Origin: Sphingobacterium sp. UBA1575
Lineage (GTDB): Bacteria > Bacteroidota > Bacteroidia > Sphingobacteriales > Sphingobacteriaceae
DNA: 15,134 bases
Assembly (NCBI GenBank): GCA_002322865.1
Contig: DCOH01000018.1
Coordinates: 40,465-55,598, forward strand
Direction of reading: 5' to 3'
Shown: positions 9,741 to 15,134 of the stretch, piece by piece
How positions within the stretch are numbered: the stretch's first letter is position 1
How the letters are laid out: each line of letters starts with the position of its first letter
Notes under the pieces: model-generated
Database searches by the model: none
What the model saw: the letters and a program-made list of their open reading frames with translations, nothing else
Told to the model about the DNA's origin: nothing
Made by a program: the position numbers and the translations under genes

Positions 9741-9811
9741 CTTTAATGGTTAAAAATTAACACTTTATGACTTACCTATATATCTTAACGGTTTATCCAA
9801 TTGGATGTCCC

Positions 9812-9838
9812 TCAAAAAATTAAAAAAATTAAAAAAAT
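9812..9838 (-). repeat. Nine-nt tandem repeat at the 3' end of the sigma gene
   Basis: On the minus strand the unit ATTTTTTTA occurs twice and a third unit is changed only at its end, where ATTTTT runs into the stop TGA. The unit equals three codons (Ile-Phe-Leu), so whole-unit gain or loss keeps the frame, while slippage inside a T7 run would alter the last residues and the stop position. Confidence 0.7.
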
Positions 9839-10378
9839 CGAAAGTTTTGCCCGCAATATTTTCATCAAACTCCAAGACTGGTTCCGAATCGTCTTTTCTG
9901 TCAAGCCCAACTCATCCGCAATCTCCTGATTACTATAGCCTTCCATCCGCATTTTAAGAATCATTTGGTATTGTGGGCCGTATTTCTCTAAATGCTTATA
10001 GATATTCTCCAAAAACGTTTCGGAGCGTAATTTTTCATCTGCTTTGCTGGAGGAAACACTATAGGCATAAGATTCTAAAGAATCCAGGTATTTTTTGGCA
10101 TTGCTGTCCTTCGCCATAAAATCGATGATCCTTGACCGTAAGGCTTTAAACAAATAGGCGGCAAACCGCTCATCCATCCGTAATTGATGCCTATTGTTCC
10201 AGATCTTTACAAATACATCATGCACGATATCTTCGGCATGATCTCCTTTCAAACGCTTGCTGGTATATAGTAGCATAACCGCTTTATAACGTTCATAAAG
10301 TTCGTTAAAAGCAAGCCTTTGATTGTTGACCACATCCGCCAATAAATCTTCGTCCGATATGTGATTATAGTTTGGCAT
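9812..10378 (-). CDS. ECF-type RNA polymerase sigma-70 factor
   Basis: The 188-residue protein is an extracytoplasmic-function sigma factor of the Bacteroidota FecI-like type. The region 2 domain spans about 24-91 (AFNELYERY, then HAEDIVHDVFVKIW, the -10 recognition part). A linker follows (about 92-122), then region 4 at about 124-178 with a helix-turn-helix around 149-173 (GYSNQEIADELGLTEKTIRN). Length is normal for the family. It should direct transcription of the downstream susCD genes when released by the FecR-like protein. Odd point: the C terminus is a hydrophobic tail, SIFLIFLIF, encoded by a 9-nt A/T repeat that runs into the stop codon; this is not part of the usual fold. The start ATG at 10378 follows a good -7 promoter box. 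The gene faces away from the protease pair across a 138-bp gap. Confidence 0.95.
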   Translation of the reverse strand: MPNYNHISDEDLLADVVNNQRLAFNELYERYKAVMLLYTSKRLKGDHAEDIVHDVFVKIWNNRHQLRMDERFAAYLFKALRSRIIDFMAKDSNAKKYLDSLESYAYSVSSSKADEKLRSETFLENIYKHLEKYGPQYQMILKMRMEGYSNQEIADELGLTEKTIRNQSWSLMKILRAKLSIFLIFLIF

Positions 10379-10395
10379 TTAGGCAATAAAGGAAA

Positions 10396-10426
10396 CAAAT
10401 ATAGTTTAAAATTCATCTTATTCATA
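10396..10426 (-). promoter_or_regulatory. Candidate Bacteroidota sigma-A promoter for the ECF sigma gene
   Basis: The minus strand holds TATATTTG (10403-10396), an exact match to the Bacteroidota -7 consensus TAnnTTTG. A TATG (10426-10423), three of four matches to the -33 TTTG element, lies 19 nt upstream of it. Transcription would begin only about 12 nt before the ATG at 10378, a short leader. No equally good plus-strand promoter for the divergent protease genes was found in the same gap; TAAATTTC at 10453-10460 is the nearest and is weak. Confidence 0.4.
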
Positions 10427-10516
10427 TTTTTTTCAAAAGGTCTCCCCATTTGTAAATTTCTAAGGGACAAAACAATCCTCCGAGCGTATTGGTAAGTAAG
10501 GATTGAAATAACCATT

Positions 10517-11386
10517 ATGATGCAACGATTAGTATTATTCCTTTTTTTATTAATAACCGTTCCGGTATATGCTCAGGAACATGTAGATGTAGAGGCCCTT
10601 TTTGTTAAATTGGTTCAACAGGTCCGTTCCCCTTCCTTTGATTCTACTGCTTACGCAAAAGTCTATGAAACTGTACATCTTAATCGGGAGAAACGCCAGG
10701 TAAAAATAAACACCTTGGCCCCAAAAAAGAAGGAACTTTCCAGAAATGAACTGTATAAAACGAATAAACCCAATGTATATCGTTTCGTGAAGATCTTCAG
10801 GCATCCGCAGAACAATAGCCGGATGATCGAAAATGTGGCGACGGCCTTTCCCATTTCAGAAGATGGATTCTTTTGTGTGAACCAACATATGGTGGAATTA
10901 TGGAATGCTGGATCAGGAGATCCGAATGCCGTTGATCGTTCGGTGCAATATTTCCTCGCCGATTACGATGGAAATATGCTGTCCATCGATTCGGTTTGCT
11001 CCTATAATGAACTATCCGACGTAGCGATTATCAAAGCAGATACAAAAGGGAAAAAAATAGCCGCCTTTTCTTTAGGTGATGATGTGGAAACAGGTGATGA
11101 TGTCTTTATTATTGCACATCCGCGGGCTTATCTCTATTATTTCAGTGCCGGAATGGTGAATAGGATCACCCAATCGAGAAACGATATTTATTCTAGGAAG
11201 ATGGAGATTTCGGCCGACTATGCCGGTGGTTCGAGTGGTGGACCCACATTCGATAATAAAGGAAACATAGTCGGCATGGTGTCCCTGACCCAATCCTTTT
11301 ATTATAACACCAAAGAACAGAAAAACCTGCAAATGGTAGTCAAACAAGCGATTCCCGTTTCCGTCATCAAAGCATTTATAAAATAA
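10517..11386 (+). CDS. Secreted trypsin-like serine protease, first of a tandem pair
   Basis: The 289-residue product has a type I signal peptide (MMQRLVLFLFLLITVPVYAQ, cleavage near residue 20), so it is exported. Residues about 21-105 form a charged N-terminal region I do not recognise. The rest is a chymotrypsin/HtrA-like fold. FPISEDGFFCVNQHMV carries the catalytic His124, SDVAIIKAD carries Asp168, and GGSSGGPTFDNKGNIVGMVS carries Ser240 in the canonical SGGP context. The triad therefore looks complete and the enzyme is probably active. There is no PDZ domain, unlike DegP/HtrA. Two ATGs (10517 and 10520) are equally plausible starts. The stop codon overlaps the ATG of the paralogous next gene by one nucleotide (TAATG), indicating translational coupling. 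The gene is divergent from the ECF sigma gene. The substrate is unknown; family assignment is firmer than any role. Confidence 0.85.
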   Translation: MMQRLVLFLFLLITVPVYAQEHVDVEALFVKLVQQVRSPSFDSTAYAKVYETVHLNREKRQVKINTLAPKKKELSRNELYKTNKPNVYRFVKIFRHPQNNSRMIENVATAFPISEDGFFCVNQHMVELWNAGSGDPNAVDRSVQYFLADYDGNMLSIDSVCSYNELSDVAIIKADTKGKKIAAFSLGDDVETGDDVFIIAHPRAYLYYFSAGMVNRITQSRNDIYSRKMEISADYAGGSSGGPTFDNKGNIVGMVSLTQSFYYNTKEQKNLQMVVKQAIPVSVIKAFIK

Positions 11387-12258
11387 TGAACAAATTTTTA
11401 GCCTTCATAGCAGGTATGCTATTTGCGTTTGCCGCAAACAGCCAAGAATACATCAATACCCAAAAGTTGATCGAAAACCTGGAGAAAAAAGTAAACGATC
11501 CGTCTTTTGATATCAAAAGTTTGGATGCTTTCTATAGCGATTTCCATGTGGATAAAAGCAACAGGAAAGTGGCCATAAAAACCCTAAAGCCTTTAACCAA
11601 GGAATTGAATGCCGTTGATCTTTTTGAACAACGCATGCCTACTGTCTATATGTTCCTGCAGGTGTATGAATCATCGAAATTGAATAGGAAAAAGATCAAT
11701 GGTGCCGGAACTGCTTATCCTATTTCCGAAGATGGTCATTTTGTGATCAATTATCATATGATTGAGGAATTAGGTGTTGGGCAGGGCGATCCTTCAAAAA
11801 TCGACAAGTCCATCCACCTGATGCTGGCTGATTATGCCGGAAACTATTACCGTATAGATTCGGTATTGAGCTATAGCAAGGAGGCCGATATTGCTATCCT
11901 TAAAGCCAACCTGAATGGAAAAAAGATTGCCGCCAATCCGATTGGAACTGATCTGAAGGCAGGTTCAGACGTGTTTGTCATTTCCCATCCTAGAGACTAT
12001 TTCTACTATTATACATCTGGTAGAGTTGCCCGCATGACGGAAAACAATGCCGGTATAATGAGCAGAAAAATGGAGATCACGGCAGATTATGCTGCTGGGT
12101 CAAGCGGCGGACCAATTTTTGACAATAAAGGAAATATTGCCGGAATGGTCTCCCTGACCCGATCATTTTATTACAACCAGGCGGAGCAGAAAAACCTCCA
12201 AATGGTTATCAAAGAAGCCATCCCCGTAAGTGCCATCAAAAATTTGATCCAGCACTAA
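11386..12258 (+). CDS. Secreted trypsin-like serine protease, second of a tandem pair
   Basis: The 290-residue product has a signal peptide (MNKFLAFIAGMLFAFAANSQ) and aligns without any gap to the preceding protein over 289 residues; by hand count about 141 positions are identical (about 49 percent). Identity is lowest in the unrecognised N-terminal region (about 21-105) and highest around the active-site serine (231-280). The catalytic residues fall at the same positions: His124 (INYHMI), Asp168 (ADIAILKAN) and Ser240 (AGSSGGPIFDNKGN). The shared HPR at 201-203 and FYYN at 261-264 look like family-specific landmarks. The start codon overlaps the stop of the upstream gene by one nucleotide. 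The pair is clearly a tandem duplication followed by long divergence, with both copies kept functional in appearance. The operon ends at the strong terminator at 12284-12327. Role unknown. Confidence 0.85.
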   Translation: MNKFLAFIAGMLFAFAANSQEYINTQKLIENLEKKVNDPSFDIKSLDAFYSDFHVDKSNRKVAIKTLKPLTKELNAVDLFEQRMPTVYMFLQVYESSKLNRKKINGAGTAYPISEDGHFVINYHMIEELGVGQGDPSKIDKSIHLMLADYAGNYYRIDSVLSYSKEADIAILKANLNGKKIAANPIGTDLKAGSDVFVISHPRDYFYYYTSGRVARMTENNAGIMSRKMEITADYAAGSSGGPIFDNKGNIAGMVSLTRSFYYNQAEQKNLQMVIKEAIPVSAIKNLIQH

Positions 12259-12283
12259 ATTAACAATCGTTAAATACATCCAC

Positions 12284-12327
12284 AAAAAAGCCCTTCTCCT
12301 GCTCAGGAAAAAGGGCTTTTATTTTTT
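12284..12327. terminator. Bidirectional intrinsic terminator between the convergent protease and MBL genes
   Basis: AAAAGCCCTT (12286-12295) pairs perfectly with AAGGGCTTTT (12311-12320). An inner TCCTG/CAGGA helix (12297-12301 with 12304-12308) extends the stem. The plus strand continues with TTTTATTTTTT, and the minus strand has a matching T run (12289-12284). It lies between two gene ends that face each other (12258 and 12336) and can serve both. Confidence 0.9.
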
Positions 12328-12335
12328 CATTTCTT

Positions 12336-13169
12336 TTAATCGGAATAGCCTACAATCTGAATGGATTGATAGGTAATCGATGTATAGCTTATTTCCGTTT
12401 CTACCGGTCTAGCGATTTCGAACAAGGCACTGGGCTCGGTTCGTTTCGCTACCGACAGCATCATTTCTACACAATGAGGAGCAAATAATTCTTCTACCAG
12501 TTCTACCCTATTGTTCTCGCCGGAGAGGTGGCCTAGGATCAGGTGTTTCATCCGGGAAGAACGATGGGCCAAAAAGGCATCCATCGAAATCCGATTGGAA
12601 AGATGGCCCTCTCCTCCTCGGATCCTATTCTTTAGGTAATAGGGATATCTTCCATTCTGCAACATATCCTCGTCGAAGTTGGACTCGAGGAACAATACAT
12701 CGGAAATCTCGATCGCTTTCATCACATTTGCGCAGATCCTTCCAATATCGGTCAATACCGAAATATTGATCTCTCCATCTGTAACCATGAAACTGCAGGG
12801 TTCTTTTGCGTCATGGTATTTAGGGATGCCATAAACGGATAAGTCACCAACATTTACAATGGAATCGGCTTTGATAAAATGCAACAGATACTCCGGCAAT
12901 TGAATTCGGGAAGACTCATAGGTCCCTACGGTCAGATAGACCGGTATCTGGTACCTTTTGGCAAACACGGCCAATCCGCAGATGTGGTCGGTATGTTCAT
13001 GGGTAATAAAAATGGCATCGATGCTAGCAGGATTAATTCCCAAGCTAGCCATCCTCAGGTGCAGGTGCTTATTGTTGATGCCCACATCCACCAGAATAGC
13101 CGTATTCCCTTTCGCTATATAATAGCTGTTTCCATTACTCCCTGAAGCTAACGCACAATACCTAATCAT
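12336..13169 (-). CDS. MBL-fold metallo-hydrolase, YycJ/WalJ-like
   Basis: The 277-residue protein is a metallo-beta-lactamase-fold hydrolase. The opening (YCALASGSNGNSYYI, then ILVDVGI) is typical of the YycJ/WalJ/VicX branch, whose members are small cytoplasmic enzymes proposed to act on nucleic acids. The metal-binding motif THEHTDH is at residues 56-62. Further likely ligands are His119 (KYHDAKEP), Asp141 (VLTDIG), and His189 or His214 (GEGHLS, LGHLSGENN). There is no signal peptide. Length is normal for the branch. It starts 16 nt after the sdaA stop codon and reads in the same direction, so the two are probably cotranscribed from the sdaA promoter; no functional link between them is evident. 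Substrate is unknown here, since assignment within the large MBL superfamily rests on the N-terminal signature. Confidence 0.88.
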   Translation of the reverse strand: MIRYCALASGSNGNSYYIAKGNTAILVDVGINNKHLHLRMASLGINPASIDAIFITHEHTDHICGLAVFAKRYQIPVYLTVGTYESSRIQLPEYLLHFIKADSIVNVGDLSVYGIPKYHDAKEPCSFMVTDGEINISVLTDIGRICANVMKAIEISDVLFLESNFDEDMLQNGRYPYYLKNRIRGGEGHLSNRISMDAFLAHRSSRMKHLILGHLSGENNRVELVEELFAPHCVEMMLSVAKRTEPSALFEIARPVETEISYTSITYQSIQIVGYSD

Positions 13170-13185
13170 GGAAAAAATTAAAGGA

Positions 13186-14613
13186 TTAACATTCTGGTAA
13201 ACTCAATGGCACTTTGATGGCCAATCCACCATCAGCCGTTTCTTTATATTTGGCATTCATATCCAACGCGGTCTCCCACATGGTGCTCACTACCGCATCC
13301 AAACTCACTTTTGCTTTGTCGGGATTGGATTGAAGCGCCAATTGGGCCGCTGTAATGGCCTTAATCGCGCCCATGGTATTCCGCTCAATACAAGGAATCT
13401 GTACCAGACCACCAATAGGGTCGCAGGTCAATCCCAAGTGATGCTCCATGGCAATCTCTGCTGCCATCAGGACCTGGCGTTGGGAACCTCCCAAGCACTC
13501 GGTCAATGCACCCGCCGCCATCGCGGAGGATACCCCGATCTCGGCTTGGCAACCGCCCATTGCCGCAGAAATCGTCGCTCCTTTTTTGAAGATGGAGCCA
13601 ATCTCAGAAGCTGTGGCGATGAATTGAATGATCTTCTCATCCTTATAGGCATCATGAAAAGCCAGATAATATTGCAGCACGGCAGGAATAACCCCTGCTG
13701 CACCGTTTGTAGGTGCTGTTACCACACGGCCGAAGGAAGCATTCTCCTCATTTACCGCCAAGGCAAAACAGCTTACACAATCTAATATATATCCAAAATC
13801 ACGACCACCGGCACGGATTGCCTCCAGCCAGGTATCATAATCATGGTAAGTACGCCCTTTCAGCATACGTTTGTTCAATTTGGAGGCCCGACGTTCCACG
13901 TGCAATCCTCCTGGGAGTACACCATCGGTATGACAGCCTTTATAGATACATTCCTTAATGGTATTGAAGATCTGCATCACCCCTTGTTTGGTTTCCTGTT
14001 CCGAACGCCAGGAGCACTCATTCTCCAGCACCAGTTCCGAAATTTTAAGTCCGGTACGCATGCACGCAACCATCAATTCCTGTGCGGTATCGATGGGGAA
14101 TGGCAGGTCCAATTCCGTCAATACGCCTTCCGTATCATTTTCCTGAACGACAAAACCTCCCCCGATGGAGTAATAGGTTTCGCTGATGGCGGAACCATCA
14201 CTTAGGAAAGCCTGGAAAGTAACCGCATTTGGATGGAACGGTAAACTTTGGTCGAAAAGGAATAATAGATTGGTGTCGTAGTCGAATTCAATTTCCTTTT
14301 CAGCACCCAGGGTTAGCTTTTTATTGGCTTTGATACGGTCCACTTTGGGAACCACGTCATGCACATCGAAAGTGACAGGATCATCGCCACTTAAGCCTAA
14401 TAAAACAGCAATATCGGTACCATGGCCAACGCCAGTTTTAGCCAATGATCCGTAGAGCAAGATATTCACCGTTTGAACACGGTCGAGTGCAGCTTTTTCT
14501 TTCAACACTTCCACAAATCGTTGTGCAGCACGCCAAGGTCCTAAGGTATGGGAACTGGATGGTCCAATCCCAATCTTAAACATATCAAAAATAGAAATCT
14601 GCTCTTTTGCCAT
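13186..14613 (-). CDS. sdaA: L-serine ammonia-lyase (L-serine dehydratase), single-chain iron-sulfur type
   Basis: Cytoplasmic enzyme that converts L-serine to pyruvate and ammonia, using a [4Fe-4S] cluster rather than PLP. The 475 residues contain both halves that are separate subunits in some Firmicutes. The beta domain comes first (about 1-155, with SIFDMFKIGIGPSSSHTLGP and GHGTDIAVLLGL). The alpha domain follows (about 185-470, with APTNGAAGVIPAVLQYY, MGGCQAEIGVSSAMAAGALTE and TCDPIGGLVQIPCIERN). Cysteines 355, 397 and 408 match the three conserved cluster ligands. The final residue is Cys475 (sequence SLPEC); in the Legionella enzyme the C-terminal cysteine folds into the active site and binds the cluster, so the same is likely here. 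Start ATG at 14613 is supported by the universal MFKIGIGPSSSHT opening and by the promoter just upstream. Confidence 0.97.
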   Translation of the reverse strand: MAKEQISIFDMFKIGIGPSSSHTLGPWRAAQRFVEVLKEKAALDRVQTVNILLYGSLAKTGVGHGTDIAVLLGLSGDDPVTFDVHDVVPKVDRIKANKKLTLGAEKEIEFDYDTNLLFLFDQSLPFHPNAVTFQAFLSDGSAISETYYSIGGGFVVQENDTEGVLTELDLPFPIDTAQELMVACMRTGLKISELVLENECSWRSEQETKQGVMQIFNTIKECIYKGCHTDGVLPGGLHVERRASKLNKRMLKGRTYHDYDTWLEAIRAGGRDFGYILDCVSCFALAVNEENASFGRVVTAPTNGAAGVIPAVLQYYLAFHDAYKDEKIIQFIATASEIGSIFKKGATISAAMGGCQAEIGVSSAMAAGALTECLGGSQRQVLMAAEIAMEHHLGLTCDPIGGLVQIPCIERNTMGAIKAITAAQLALQSNPDKAKVSLDAVVSTMWETALDMNAKYKETADGGLAIKVPLSLPEC

Positions 14614-14630
14614 AATTTAATTTATTAAGA

Positions 14631-14662
14631 CAAAAGTAGCCTTTCTTTTACCATTTTTAAAA
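14631..14662 (-). promoter_or_regulatory. Candidate Bacteroidota sigma-A promoter for sdaA
   Basis: On the minus strand TACTTTTG (14638-14631) matches the -7 consensus TAnnTTTG exactly. Twenty nt upstream lies a T-rich tract (14666-14659) that can serve as a relaxed -33 TTTG element. The box lies 17 nt before the sdaA start codon, so the leader would be short. It would also serve the downstream MBL gene. Confidence 0.5.
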
Positions 14663-14671
14663 AAAATGTTA

Positions 14672-14695
14672 GGGAGGGGGATGGGGGATTGGGGG
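14672..14695 (+). other. G-run cluster with G-quadruplex pattern upstream of sdaA
   Basis: Four consecutive G runs (14672-14674, 14676-14680, 14683-14687, 14691-14695) are separated by loops of 1, 2 and 3 nt. This fits the canonical intramolecular G-quadruplex pattern. A looser G-rich tract continues to about 14748. The G-rich strand is the plus strand, that is the template strand for sdaA, and the cluster ends about 10 bp before the -33 tract of the sdaA promoter. Confidence 0.7.
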
Positions 14696-14765
14696 ATGAG
14701 TAGTGGGAGGAGTGGATAGGCGGGAAGGCTGGAGGCAAGGGTACTGGCCGACATGCGGTGGTGGC

Positions 14766-14937
14766 CGCGTCATTGCGAGGAACGAAGCAATCTTTGGACT
14801 TTGTCATCCTGAGCGGAGTCGAAGGATCTGTACAGTTTAAAATACGAACAGATGCTTCGACTGCGCTCAGCATGACATGCGGGAAGATTGCTTCCTCGTA
14901 CCTCCTCGCAATGACGGAGCTCTCGCAATGACGCGAG
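14766..14937. repeat. Nested composite inverted repeat made of two dispersed-repeat families
   Basis: The outer arms are 14769-14794 (GTCATTGCGAGGAACGAAGC, then AATCTT) and 14884-14915, its inverted but slightly longer counterpart. The inner arms are 14802-14831 and 14848-14877, each 30 nt, which match as inverted repeats at 27 of 30 positions (core GAGCGGAGTCGAAGGATC versus GAGCGCAGTCGAAGCATC). A further partial outer unit at 14922-14937 forms CTCGC/GCGAG around AATGAC. Each arm also closes its own small hairpin (ATTGC/GCAAT in the outer arms, ATCCT/AGGAT or ATGCT/AGCAT in the inner). From memory, both motifs resemble noncoding repeats scattered in intergenic regions of many Bacteroidota genomes. 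No transposase is encoded, so this is a non-autonomous element at most. Confidence 0.8.
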
Positions 14938-15097
14938 TTTCCTATGTAAAACACCATTTTCTCTATTAAAATCGTCCTTAAAGCATACTTAAACCACGAT
15001 TATAGCACCAAATCCCATGCCTTACATAGTAAAAGCATACTTTCACATTACTTTCACCTTAGTTTAAGTTCGAACCCAACCCCCATTTCCTCCTCAC
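14938..15097. other. Intergenic stretch without a recognisable gene; short direct repeats
   Basis: No credible open reading frame. The 11-mer AAAGCATACTT occurs at 14980-14990 and again at 15032-15042. Just after it, CTTTCAC occurs twice 11 nt apart (15040-15046 and 15051-15057). These could be direct-repeat binding sites or chance in A/T-rich DNA. The stretch separates the composite repeat from the edge terminator. Confidence 0.3.
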
Positions 15098-15130
15098 AAA
15101 AAAAGAAGAGGCTGTCTAAAAAGGTCTCTT
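15098..15130 (-). terminator. Probable intrinsic terminator for a minus-strand gene beyond the right edge
   Basis: AAGAGGC (15106-15112) can pair with GTCTCTT (15124-15130), seven pairs including one G-T. On the minus strand the stem is followed, after one C, by seven Ts (15104-15098). The orientation fits a gene to the right of the window reading leftward. The phrase GAGGCTGTCT also resembles termini of some insertion sequences, which cannot be tested here because the window ends. Confidence 0.45.
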
Positions 15131-15134
15131 AAAA

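Noticed and set aside
10249..10515. Minus-strand frame of 88 codons overlapping the sigma gene start
   Set aside because: It overlaps the well-supported N terminus of the ECF sigma factor in another frame, has no recognisable domain, and includes the promoter region.
11072..11347. Minus-strand frame of 91 codons inside the first protease gene
   Set aside because: Shadow of the protease frame, which has an intact catalytic triad in the other direction.
13330..13785. Plus-strand open frame of 151 codons and several shorter ones between 13330 and 14205
   Set aside because: All lie opposite the certain sdaA coding frame, share no family features and are explained by its codon composition.
14625..14957. 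Open frame of 110 codons on the minus strand upstream of sdaA
   Set aside because: It is a translation of the composite inverted repeat and the G-run cluster. It has low-complexity proline/serine text and no domain, and it overlaps the sdaA promoter. Frames like this through dispersed repeats are a common false gene call.
1..15134. tRNA, rRNA, CRISPR array, transposase or integrase genes
   Set aside because: Looked for on both strands and not seen. The repeats present are not regularly spaced spacer arrays and no mobile-element protein is encoded.
15105..15134. Terminal inverted repeat of an insertion sequence at the right edge
   Set aside because: The GAGGCTGTCT phrase is suggestive, but the window stops before any transposase and the same bases form a reasonable terminator, which needs fewer assumptions.

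Overview
The window looks like chromosomal DNA from a member of the Bacteroidota, most likely the Sphingobacteriaceae (Sphingobacterium/Pedobacter type). The grounds are an ECF sigma factor, FecR-type anti-sigma, SusC, SusD, DUF4843 and PKD-like lipoprotein gene set, Bacteroidota-type -7 promoter boxes (TAnnTTTG), low to moderate G+C, and the near absence of Shine-Dalgarno sequences. The genus is an inference from gene content, not from a marker gene.

Region 1 (1-10378, all minus strand) is a regulated outer-membrane uptake locus. In transcription order it holds an ECF sigma-70 factor (10378-9812), a FecR-like anti-sigma factor (9740-8574), a perfect hairpin with a T tract that looks like a terminator or attenuator (8520-8494), a SusC/RagA TonB-dependent transporter with an N-terminal STN signalling domain (8403-4999), a SusD/RagB lipoprotein (4979-3525), a DUF4843 lipoprotein (3512-2709), a PKD-like lipoprotein (2697-1195) and a TlpA-type thioredoxin-fold protein with a CVPC active site that runs off the left edge (1099 to before 1). 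The expected logic is that ligand bound by SusCD is signalled through the STN domain to FecR, which frees the sigma factor to raise susCD transcription. No glycoside hydrolase, sulfatase, lyase or peptidase lies in the visible part, so the substrate is unknown and need not be a glycan.

Region 2 (10517-12258, plus strand) is divergent from the sigma factor. It holds two tandem, 1-nt-overlapping genes for secreted trypsin-like serine proteases that align without a gap over 289 residues and both keep a full His/Asp/Ser triad. A strong bidirectional terminator (12284-12327) separates them from region 3.

Region 3 (12336-14613, minus strand) is housekeeping: a single-chain iron-sulfur L-serine ammonia-lyase (sdaA) with a terminal cysteine, followed 16 nt later by a YycJ/WalJ-like metallo-beta-lactamase-fold hydrolase. 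A good Bacteroidota promoter sits directly upstream of sdaA.

Region 4 (14614-15134) has no credible gene. It holds the sdaA promoter, a G-quadruplex-type G-run cluster, a nested composite inverted repeat built from two known-looking dispersed repeat families, short direct repeats, and a probable minus-strand terminator at the right edge. No tRNA, rRNA, CRISPR array or transposase was seen.
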